DNA of 61,700 bases from Roseivirga sp. E12 (GTDB taxonomy: Bacteria; Bacteroidota; Bacteroidia; Cytophagales; Cyclobacteriaceae). The stretch spans positions 1 through 61,700 of the forward strand of contig NZ_JAGFMD010000013.1 in NCBI RefSeq assembly GCF_017592825.1, read 5' to 3'. The translations under genes were made by a program, and so were the position numbers. The first letter of the stretch is position 1. The number at the start of each line of letters is the position of its first letter. Below, in pieces: positions 48,192 through 55,716 of the stretch. The notes under the pieces are model-generated. The model was given only the letters and a program-made list of their open reading frames with translations. It did not search any database and was not told where the DNA came from.

Positions 48192-48207
48192 AACTAAATA
48201 GTTAGTT
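48192..48207. promoter_or_regulatory. 16-bp dyad before tonB paralogue 3
   Basis: AACTAA-ATAG-TTAGTT, a perfect 6+6 inverted repeat with a 4-base spacer, ending 1 base before the ATG at 48209. Bound protein would cover the start of translation or lie at the transcription start. Confidence 0.65.
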
Positions 48208-48208
48208 T

Positions 48209-48886
48209 ATGGAAAGCAAAAAGAACAAAAACATTGATTATAACCGACATAGGTCATTGCTCTTAGCCTTAGGCCTATTGGCAAGTACTCTCCTTGTCTC
48301 AATGACCTTCAACATTAGGTCCAGTTATCAACCCGAGGTTTTTCCAAAACCAGACTCCGTTTTCGATACCTATATCCCCCCTATACCCATTACTGAGTTT
48401 GACCAACCCAAGAAGCCAGAGCCTCCAAAACCAAAGCCTCCGAGAGCAGTCGTCATCACGGAGATTCCTAAGGTTGATATTAAGAGGATTCTACAAAGCA
48501 TTCCTGAGCCCCCTGAGGACTTAGGACAAGCAGCCCCAGAGGAACCAGCTCTACCAGTTGAGCCAGTAGTAAGAGAGTTTATTGTTGTGGAAGAACAAGC
48601 TTCATTCCCAGGTGGAGATCAGGCATGGATGAAGTATCTAAAGAAAAACTTCAAATACCCTAAGAGGGCGAAAAGAGCAGGAATAGAAGGAAGAGTTTTC
48701 TTAAGCTTCTATGTAGATGCTCAGGGTAATCTATCAGATATCGAAGTGATTCGTGGTATAGGCGGTGGTTGTGATCAGGAAGCGCTTAGAGTTTTGAAAA
48801 ATTCGCCTAAATGGAATCCTGGCAAACAACGCGGCATTCCGGTCAAGTCGCCAATGACACTTTTTATCACTTTTAGATTGAAATAA
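48209..48886 (+). CDS. TonB-family energy transducer, paralogue 3 (Lys/Pro linker)
   Basis: A 225-residue paralogue: membrane helix about 16-33, a linker at 40-122 that is rich in Pro and Lys (QPKKPEPPKPKPPR at 66-79) rather than acidic, and a TonB C-terminal domain (FPGGDQAW, YPKRAKRAGIEG, IRGIGGGCDQEALRVLKNSPKW). This is the conventional linker chemistry for TonB. More diverged from paralogues 1 and 2 than they are from each other. Confidence 0.9.
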   Translation: MESKKNKNIDYNRHRSLLLALGLLASTLLVSMTFNIRSSYQPEVFPKPDSVFDTYIPPIPITEFDQPKKPEPPKPKPPRAVVITEIPKVDIKRILQSIPEPPEDLGQAAPEEPALPVEPVVREFIVVEEQASFPGGDQAWMKYLKKNFKYPKRAKRAGIEGRVFLSFYVDAQGNLSDIEVIRGIGGGCDQEALRVLKNSPKWNPGKQRGIPVKSPMTLFITFRLK

Positions 48887-48914
48887 AAAAGGGAGCCACT
48901 TGGCTCCCTTTTTT
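48885..48914. terminator. Bidirectional terminator after the tonB cluster
   Basis: Near-perfect palindrome A6-GGGAGCC (48885-48897) / GGCTCCC-T6 (48902-48914). It ends the third tonB gene and the convergent yicC. Confidence 0.92.
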
Positions 48915-49794
48915 ATATGATATTCAGTAGCTGTTCTTTTATCTTCTCCAATTCGTCTTTCATATTGACGACTAACTTCTGCACTGGTGCATAGTTGGCT
49001 TTAGATCCAATTGTATTGATTTCTCTTCCTATCTCCTGAGAGATAAACCCCAACTTTTTACCTTGTGAGTCCTTTTCGCCAATCACCTCGTTAAAGTAGG
49101 AAAGGTGATTAGTCAGACGCACTATCTCTTCACTTATATCGAATTTCTCGATATAATAGATCATCTCCTGTTCAAACCTGTTTTCATCAAAAGCATCGGA
49201 TGTTGACAGTTCTTGTTGATGCTTTTGGATTCGATCTTTGACTACAGCAATTCGTTCGGGATCATGTACTGAAATCTCTTTAAGGTAGTCTCCGATATTA
49301 GCAATATAGTTCTTCAGTTCTCTTTCCAAGGTTGCACCCTCTTGCATTCGGAACTCATCAATGGCGGTCATTGCCTTAGTGAAATGCTCTTGGATAAAAG
49401 CCCATTGCTCCTTCAATAATTCTTCATTCTCCATTTGCGGAATAATGACATCTGGGCTATGTAATGCAATCCTAAAAAGATCTTCTTTTGAAGCACCTAC
49501 CTCTTCAGCCAGTCGTTCAAAATCACTATAGTAAGTCTTAAAAAGTGACTCATTTACTTGCTGTGCATCGACCCCACCTTCCACATTGACCAAATCAATG
49601 GACAAACTGACCTTACCGCGATTCAAACCTTTAGCTAACTGGCTTCGGATTTCTAATTCCTTATCTAAGAAGTTTTTGGGAATTCGAATTTGAGCATCCA
49701 AGAACTTAGAGTTCAAAGATTTTAACTCCACAGTCACATTATAACCACTCTTCTGTCCTTTGGATCGGCCGAAACCGGTCATAGATCTTAGCAT
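48913..49794 (-). CDS. yicC: YicC family endoribonuclease
   Basis: A 293-residue protein with the family N terminus MLRSMTGFGR, SLNSKFLDAQIRIP, and the C-terminal DUF1732 region with KLGFISQEIGREINTIGSKANY. E. coli YicC is reported as an endoribonuclease acting on a small RNA. It stands downstream of the large propeller-barrel gene with 55 bases between. Confidence 0.92.
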   Translation of the reverse strand: MLRSMTGFGRSKGQKSGYNVTVELKSLNSKFLDAQIRIPKNFLDKELEIRSQLAKGLNRGKVSLSIDLVNVEGGVDAQQVNESLFKTYYSDFERLAEEVGASKEDLFRIALHSPDVIIPQMENEELLKEQWAFIQEHFTKAMTAIDEFRMQEGATLERELKNYIANIGDYLKEISVHDPERIAVVKDRIQKHQQELSTSDAFDENRFEQEMIYYIEKFDISEEIVRLTNHLSYFNEVIGEKDSQGKKLGFISQEIGREINTIGSKANYAPVQKLVVNMKDELEKIKEQLLNII

Positions 49795-49800
49795 ATATTT

Positions 49801-49827
49801 TTCGTCTAAGGCGTAAAAATAGACGAA
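49801..49827. repeat. Inverted repeat between the propeller-barrel gene and yicC
   Basis: TTCGTCTA (49801-49808) and TAGACGAA (49820-49827) form a perfect 8-bp inverted repeat with an 11-base spacer. There is no T run on the minus strand after it, so it is not a clear terminator. It could be an operator or mRNA hairpin in the yicC leader. Confidence 0.5.
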
Positions 49828-49849
49828 TTAGATGGTTAATAAAATCCTA

Positions 49850-52800
49850 TTAGAAATCGTACCCAACTGAAAGTTGAAAAGTTGGGCTTAGCACTGTGAA
49901 ATTCTGAATTGGGAATGAGAAATCCAGCCTAGAATAGAACCCAAGCAGCATGGTACGCATACCAACACCCGCAGTTTGAAGCCATGGATTACTGAAGTTA
50001 TTGATTACCGCAGAAAATGGAGAGCCGTCCGTCCTGATCTCCTCAATGTTCTGGTTATTTCTATCTTCAAATGGTGACAGGTCATCCCATGAAGAGCCTA
50101 TATCATAGAAACCAATGATCTGTAGATTTTTTAAGAAGTTGGATTTCAATTCACTATTAATCAACAGTTGATCAAGAGGAAAGCGCAACTCACCAGAGAA
50201 AGTCATGACATTTCTTCCCTGAAACGTATTATAGTCATAGCCTCTAAGGTTAACGAATTGATTAAAGAGAATATCGCTCTTGTTTGGGTTTACGCCCGTA
50301 TTAGTCACAACTGAGGTGAATAATGGCTGGAAAGCCAAATCATCAGATAATGGATCTCGAATTTGGGTACTATTGAATAACCAGTTGTCGATTCCGCCCA
50401 GATAGTATCGTTTTGGCGCCTTGCCGAAATATGAGCCAAAATAGAAACGAGCCGCTAGGTAAATACCTTTATTGATTTTTTGATAATGCCTCACATCCAA
50501 TTCCAAATTGTTGAAACTTCTACTGTCAGCATTCAATCCGCCATGTGCCTCAACCGTAAGTTTGGCCCTTGTACCCTCGTGTAGGTTAGTTCCTACAACC
50601 ACACTATTGTCAAAAACTAGGGTTGAAGTCAAACCGACATAAGAGGCTGTGGCATTCGCATCGGTATTAAACCTTGAAGGATTAACAGCTGGGTTTGGGA
50701 TCAATAACCTAAAGTCTCTATCTATAAATCTCGTCTGGGTATAAAACGGATTGGCCTCTACCCTTAAAACCTGATTAATCGGGTAACTGAAACCAAGTTC
50801 GAAACGATTTAAATTATATCTCTGATCCAAGAAGGTCTGCCTATCTCGAGTTACAATAGACTGTCTAAAGTACTTGGCCTTTGCATCAATTCTATGCTTC
50901 AAGTATTCATATTGGGCAAAAATGTCATAACCCTGATTTAAACTAATAGGAATGAGTAGCCCCGCTTTCAACCTATGATTTTCGAGGTAGTCATTCATTT
51001 GAATCTCATTTAACTGAGAAAATGCTCTAAGCTCATCAATTACAAATGTTGTAAGGAGGTTATCCGTTTGAAATCTGTTTTCGTAAAGTTTTGGGCCCTG
51101 AATACGTTCTTCCGTCTGACTGTTTTGATAAATATTCAAGAAGTCTCTTCCAGCTGTTGTCGGATCATCCGTTGACTTTTCAAACTGATAGTCGCGGGTA
51201 TCAACCTTCGCTTGGCGATTGAACTGATAATTCTCCGTATCAATTGCCCCTGCTTTTAGCGAATCCAATTTCTGCTCTGGCGGTCTTACTTGAGTGAATT
51301 CTAGACTATTCTGAATAGAGTCTAATAGTGATGGATCAGAAGCAAGGCGAGCCTTCCTTTGTTCCGCTAATATCTTACTAACTTCCAAAGCTCGTCTTGG
51401 TGTTACCGAACTAAAAGTAGAAGTCACTCCGTCAAAGTTCTGATAAAAGACCCCTTCTTTCCCATCAGCAATTGATATATATGCTAATCTACGATTACGA
51501 TAATCATAGGAGTAGTCCTTAATGCCATATGAAAAATTACTCACCTGAGTACTGATCGAGTCAACACTGTTGTATCTAAACAAGTTGTGAATACCCTGCT
51601 GATCACTTAGGTAATAAACGTCCGTGGTATTTGGCGCGAATGACCTTACGTTGGAGGCCAAAGCATTGGTAAGTTTAGTAAACGAACTGTCAGGAAAGTC
51701 TAAATCGTAGGCAAACAAATTGAACTGATAGTCATTAACTGCCTCTAAACTTTCAGGGCCGGTTACAAAGACGCTATCCGACTGCCTATTGGAGCTGAAA
51801 ATCACCTGATTAGTCCCAGGGATATAGGTAATATCTCTTTCATCGAAATTATCGTTTGTGATCCTTCTTACTTGACCTCTTACCAGATTATATAGAAAAG
51901 CATCACTCACTCCATTAATGTCTCCGGTCATGACTGCCTGTCTACCACCATCCTTAAATTCAAAGCTCTGAATATTTGACAGCAAAGGAATCTGAAGCTT
52001 TTGCTCCCCTTTGACTCCCATTCTCTTAACCGCCAAAACATTGAAGCCCTCTTCGGAATAAATAACACCTAGTGTTGTTGAATCTGCCCAACTCAAGAGT
52101 GGTAAGGACTGATCAACTTCCTGGTCAATAAGTCTTAAGCCAGCTTTAAAAACGGTAGACGTACTTTGATTTTGTGTGTTGACAACGTCAATCTCAAAAC
52201 GGCCATCCTTCATTTTGGCATATGCCAGATATCTACCATTGGAGTTAAAAGCAACATCAGTATAGGTCGAAGCAGACCTATTACGACCACTTATGATGTA
52301 ATCTGGGTTAGGAACCTGTGTATCTGCACTAACGGCTGAATTTGTAGTCTGGTAAAATGAACGCCAGTCATTTAAAAACTGGTCATAAGGAACACCCAAG
52401 GTTCTTTCTATACTATTCTCCTCATTGCGAATGATTCGAGCAAGATTCAAGATATTAGATATGCTACGTTGTCCGTATCGCTGTGACATGTAGTTCCATA
52501 AAGATTGCCCAAGAAGCAGGTTCAGCTGTGGGCTTAGTTTCTGAAATTGATTTTGTGTGTTATTGGCAATAAAATCCCTGACTGCATCATCTGACTCCTT
52601 CGTCCAGCCATAGGCTATATAACTTGAGATTCCTCCTGTAAACCAAACCGGAATTGGAGATGTCAAAGAACTTTGGAACATCTCTGCTATGTTCCCACCA
52701 TAGAGCATCTCTTGTATGAGCATGTCCGTGATGGAGAACATGATCTTTTTCTTGAAAGATGAAAACTCTCCAGTGTTAGCAATTTCCACTTGCGACTGCA

Positions 52801-53170
52801 CAAAGTTAGTTTGTCCACCAATTGTAAAATCGCTACTGCGAAGTCCTACATTACTCTGTTGCTTATCAGCAACTGAATTATATAAGAACACCCTAGTCTT
52901 TGCAAAAGGGAAATATCCTATGGTTTCTGTGATTTTGCTGAATTCTGCCTCGAGGTATTCAATAGTTCTGTTGGCCATTGTACTGCCATTCCCATAAAAA
53001 TAAACCTCGAAATTCTCAGAGCTATAGAAGCTCCAATTGAAAGTCTTATACTGTACGCGATTTTTCCCAAACTCCTCTTTAAAAGCTTGCGCCTTCAACG
53101 AATGATGATTCGTTAAAACACAGAAAAGGAGCAGGCAGGTTGCCAGCAATCTTAGTATGGCTTTATTCAT
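49850..53170 (-). CDS. Large fusion: peptidase-like domain, beta-propeller, outer-membrane barrel
   Basis: A 1106-residue secreted protein. Signal peptide about 1-28 (ending LKAQ). Residues about 35-280 resemble a gluzincin (peptidase MA) domain: NWSFYSSENFEVYFYG, then LIQEMLYGG where HExxH would be and VWFTGGISSYIAYG where the third zinc ligand normally sits, so it appears inactive. About 290-620 is TolB/WD40-like (YLAYAKMKDGRFEIDVVN, QVIFSSNRQSD). About 730-1106 is a barrel related to surface-antigen proteins (RYYLGGIDNWL, LRGYDYNTFQGRN) ending VGYDF. Function unknown. Confidence 0.8.
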   Translation of the reverse strand: MNKAILRLLATCLLLFCVLTNHHSLKAQAFKEEFGKNRVQYKTFNWSFYSSENFEVYFYGNGSTMANRTIEYLEAEFSKITETIGYFPFAKTRVFLYNSVADKQQSNVGLRSSDFTIGGQTNFVQSQVEIANTGEFSSFKKKIMFSITDMLIQEMLYGGNIAEMFQSSLTSPIPVWFTGGISSYIAYGWTKESDDAVRDFIANNTQNQFQKLSPQLNLLLGQSLWNYMSQRYGQRSISNILNLARIIRNEENSIERTLGVPYDQFLNDWRSFYQTTNSAVSADTQVPNPDYIISGRNRSASTYTDVAFNSNGRYLAYAKMKDGRFEIDVVNTQNQSTSTVFKAGLRLIDQEVDQSLPLLSWADSTTLGVIYSEEGFNVLAVKRMGVKGEQKLQIPLLSNIQSFEFKDGGRQAVMTGDINGVSDAFLYNLVRGQVRRITNDNFDERDITYIPGTNQVIFSSNRQSDSVFVTGPESLEAVNDYQFNLFAYDLDFPDSSFTKLTNALASNVRSFAPNTTDVYYLSDQQGIHNLFRYNSVDSISTQVSNFSYGIKDYSYDYRNRRLAYISIADGKEGVFYQNFDGVTSTFSSVTPRRALEVSKILAEQRKARLASDPSLLDSIQNSLEFTQVRPPEQKLDSLKAGAIDTENYQFNRQAKVDTRDYQFEKSTDDPTTAGRDFLNIYQNSQTEERIQGPKLYENRFQTDNLLTTFVIDELRAFSQLNEIQMNDYLENHRLKAGLLIPISLNQGYDIFAQYEYLKHRIDAKAKYFRQSIVTRDRQTFLDQRYNLNRFELGFSYPINQVLRVEANPFYTQTRFIDRDFRLLIPNPAVNPSRFNTDANATASYVGLTSTLVFDNSVVVGTNLHEGTRAKLTVEAHGGLNADSRSFNNLELDVRHYQKINKGIYLAARFYFGSYFGKAPKRYYLGGIDNWLFNSTQIRDPLSDDLAFQPLFTSVVTNTGVNPNKSDILFNQFVNLRGYDYNTFQGRNVMTFSGELRFPLDQLLINSELKSNFLKNLQIIGFYDIGSSWDDLSPFEDRNNQNIEEIRTDGSPFSAVINNFSNPWLQTAGVGMRTMLLGFYSRLDFSFPIQNFTVLSPTFQLSVGYDF

Positions 53171-53194
53171 AGAAGTGACGATCCTAAAGAATTA

Positions 53195-54247
53195 TTAAAA
53201 TAACGAAAAAAAGCGCTCAATATTGACCTCTTTGTCCAATTCGTATCCATGCTCTAAATGAGCCAGTAGTTGTTTAGCGTAAAAGGGGGCCAAAGAAACA
53301 CCTTTTGCACCAAGACCATTGAAAATCACAATATTCTCATGCTCTGGATGTAGACCTACAAAAGGCTTTCTATCCTTTGTCGCAGGACGAGTTCCCACTT
53401 TTTGATCTATCACCTCAAAGTCAAACTTTACTAGCTCTCTCAGTTTACTTACTAACTCTTCTTTGGCCTCAGAAGTTATAACCTCTTCAAGGTTTTTGTT
53501 ATCATAAGTGGCGCCCACCTTACAAATACCATCAGAAAGAGGAATCACGAATACTCCTTTGTTATATATAACATCGAAGACTGCATTTGTCCTTATATAG
53601 AGCAACTCTCCTTTGACAGGCCTCAATGGTAGCCAATCAAAATATGGGTTGTTTTCAACCGACCTTCCATCGGTAAATACAACACGTTTTGCACTAATTT
53701 CTTTATACCTAATACCGCCATCTTCAATGATAAGCTGCGTGTGGTCAACTTTGTCATTTAAAAACAGCCCTTTACTCTCAAGGTATTCTCGATAGCAGCT
53801 TACCAGCTTATCCGTCCTCACATAGCCACTCTTATTTAGCAGTATCCCTCCCGAATCATTTCTAATATTATCTGTAAAACTTGGTGTGCTCTTAATCTCT
53901 TTGACGTAAGGTGCATAACCAGCTTCAGCACTCTTCCCCATCCATTCATTCAATTCTTCAACTGAAGGGAAAGGCCTGTAGATGGGCATTTCAACCAGAA
54001 GTTCATTTTGCAATTTTCGCTCAAGGCCCTTATAGAATGGAACTAGATAGTCGAACAGGCGATCGCAATTCCATGTCTTGACTAACTTTCGACCAGTGAT
54101 TGGATTATAAAGACCTGCCGCTACTTTAGATGAGTTTGAAAGGCTTGGATCATCAACAACCATAATGGATTTACCGGACTGAATCACGTGCTCGCTAAAA
54201 ACCGTGCCTGCCAATCCCTGCCCAACAATGAGATAATCCACCTCCAT
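53195..54247 (-). CDS. FAD-dependent oxidoreductase (DadA/glycine oxidase-like)
   Basis: A 350-residue flavoprotein. The dinucleotide-binding motif VGQGLAGTVFSEHVI is at residues 8-22; later RPVKGELLYI, KVGATYDN and GLGAKGVSLAPF match the D-amino-acid/glycine oxidase superfamily. The substrate is uncertain. It starts 76 bases from the divergent MBL gene and ends 24 bases before the propeller-barrel gene, which may be on the same transcript. Confidence 0.82.
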   Translation of the reverse strand: MEVDYLIVGQGLAGTVFSEHVIQSGKSIMVVDDPSLSNSSKVAAGLYNPITGRKLVKTWNCDRLFDYLVPFYKGLERKLQNELLVEMPIYRPFPSVEELNEWMGKSAEAGYAPYVKEIKSTPSFTDNIRNDSGGILLNKSGYVRTDKLVSCYREYLESKGLFLNDKVDHTQLIIEDGGIRYKEISAKRVVFTDGRSVENNPYFDWLPLRPVKGELLYIRTNAVFDVIYNKGVFVIPLSDGICKVGATYDNKNLEEVITSEAKEELVSKLRELVKFDFEVIDQKVGTRPATKDRKPFVGLHPEHENIVIFNGLGAKGVSLAPFYAKQLLAHLEHGYELDKEVNIERFFSLF

Positions 54248-54266
54248 GGAGCGAAATTAAATGAAG

Positions 54267-54274
54267 TATTTTTG
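54267..54274 (+). promoter_or_regulatory. -7 element for the MBL gene and pssA
   Basis: TATTTTTG, 49 bases before the ATG at 54324, in the 76-base divergent region. Confidence 0.45.
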
Positions 54275-54323
54275 ATAAATGCGGTTTATTAAATGAAATT
54301 TAGACCTTACACTAAATCAAGAT

Positions 54324-54965
54324 ATGCAGGTAAAAGCCTTCACCTTTAATCCATTCATGGAGAATACCTATGTGGTTTATGATCAGACTAAAGAAGCTGT
54401 GATCATCGACCCTGGTTGTTATGATCCGAAGGAGCAACAAGAACTAGTAGCGTTTATAGAAAGTAATGAGTTGGTTGTTAAGCTAATTCTCAATACACAT
54501 GGTCATATAGATCATGTATTGGGTAATTATTTTGCCAAAAATCATTTCAAAGTACCTCTATGGATCGGTGAGAAGGACCTTGATACACTCAGGTCGGTAG
54601 AAGCCTACGCACCCAGTTATGGTTTTCAGAATTATCAAGCCACCACACCCGACAAACTTTTATCAGTTGAGGAGCAAATAACCTTCGGTGACTCTCAATT
54701 AGACATCCTCTTTGTTCCGGGCCATGCTCCTGGTCACATTGCTTTTTATAATAAAAATGAAGGGTTCATAATTGGCGGGGATGTTTTGTTCGATGGTAGT
54801 ATTGGCCGTACGGACCTTCCTGGTGGGGATTTTGATACACTGATTGCCAGTATTCAGAATGAGTTCTTCAATTTTGATGATGACACCATTGTATATTCAG
54901 GGCATGGTGGTTCTACAACTATTGGAAAAGAAAAAGCCTCGAATCCTTTTTGTGCTATCAAATAG
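54324..54965 (+). CDS. MBL-fold metallohydrolase (glyoxalase II-like)
   Basis: A 213-residue metallo-beta-lactamase-fold protein. Zinc ligands are visible: THGHIDH (HxHxDH), VPGHAPGH, GGDVLFDG and YSGHGGST. It probably hydrolyses a thioester such as S-lactoylglutathione or a related compound. pssA begins at the very next base after the stop, so the two are cotranscribed. Confidence 0.88.
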   Translation: MQVKAFTFNPFMENTYVVYDQTKEAVIIDPGCYDPKEQQELVAFIESNELVVKLILNTHGHIDHVLGNYFAKNHFKVPLWIGEKDLDTLRSVEAYAPSYGFQNYQATTPDKLLSVEEQITFGDSQLDILFVPGHAPGHIAFYNKNEGFIIGGDVLFDGSIGRTDLPGGDFDTLIASIQNEFFNFDDDTIVYSGHGGSTTIGKEKASNPFCAIK

Positions 54966-55679
54966 ATGAACTGGATAAGAAAAAATATTCCAAACCTGTT
55001 TACGGTACTCAACCTGTCGCTGGGCGTATTGGGTATTCACCAAATACTGACCGGCAATCCCTCAGTCGAACCTACTATTCATTACTACATCTTCGCAGCT
55101 GCCTTCTTTGATCTTTTTGACGGCCTATTGGCCCGAAAGCTGAACGTAGCTTCAGAATTCGGAGTTCAGCTAGACTCTCTCGCTGATCTCATTACATTCG
55201 GTGTACTACCTGCTTTTATCTATTCTAGGTATGTTGGACTTGAAGGTTGGGGCCTACTCCTCCTTATGGTTCCTATCTGCTCTGCTATAAGACTAGCTAT
55301 TTTCAACACTGACAGTTCTCAAAAAACTAGCTTCAAGGGTATTTCCACTACAGCCCATGGGATGTTCGCAGGTGTTCTACCAATCATACTCTATAATCAA
55401 TCAAGTTGGTTCGGAGAGTTATTCTCAGGAAATGAAATTGCGATTATTATACTGGCTCTTTTCTTCTCATTTCTGATGGTCTCTCCCATCAAAATGATGT
55501 CCTTCAAATTTGAAAATTTTAGCCTTAAAAGTAATTGGGAAAGGATGTTACTCATATTGGCCTCCCTTGTGCTTATAATAATTTGGCAATATGACGCAGC
55601 ACCTTACATTATAATTACTTACATCATTTTGTCTTTAACCAGTTATTTCAAAGGCATTCCTGCCAATAGCGAGGGCTAA
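54966..55679 (+). CDS. pssA: CDP-diacylglycerol-serine O-phosphatidyltransferase
   Basis: A 237-residue membrane protein with the CDP-alcohol phosphotransferase signature DGLLARKL (8 residues) GVQLDSLAD (Asp-Gly-x2-Ala-Arg-x8-Gly-x3-Asp-x3-Asp) and about six membrane helices. It makes phosphatidylserine, the precursor of phosphatidylethanolamine. Downstream of the MBL gene with no spacer; porU follows after 37 bases. Confidence 0.93.
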   Translation: MNWIRKNIPNLFTVLNLSLGVLGIHQILTGNPSVEPTIHYYIFAAAFFDLFDGLLARKLNVASEFGVQLDSLADLITFGVLPAFIYSRYVGLEGWGLLLLMVPICSAIRLAIFNTDSSQKTSFKGISTTAHGMFAGVLPIILYNQSSWFGELFSGNEIAIIILALFFSFLMVSPIKMMSFKFENFSLKSNWERMLLILASLVLIIIWQYDAAPYIIITYIILSLTSYFKGIPANSEG

Positions 55680-55716
55680 TTATCGTTATCTTTCAGAGTT
55701 ACTTTCCTTAAGGAAT

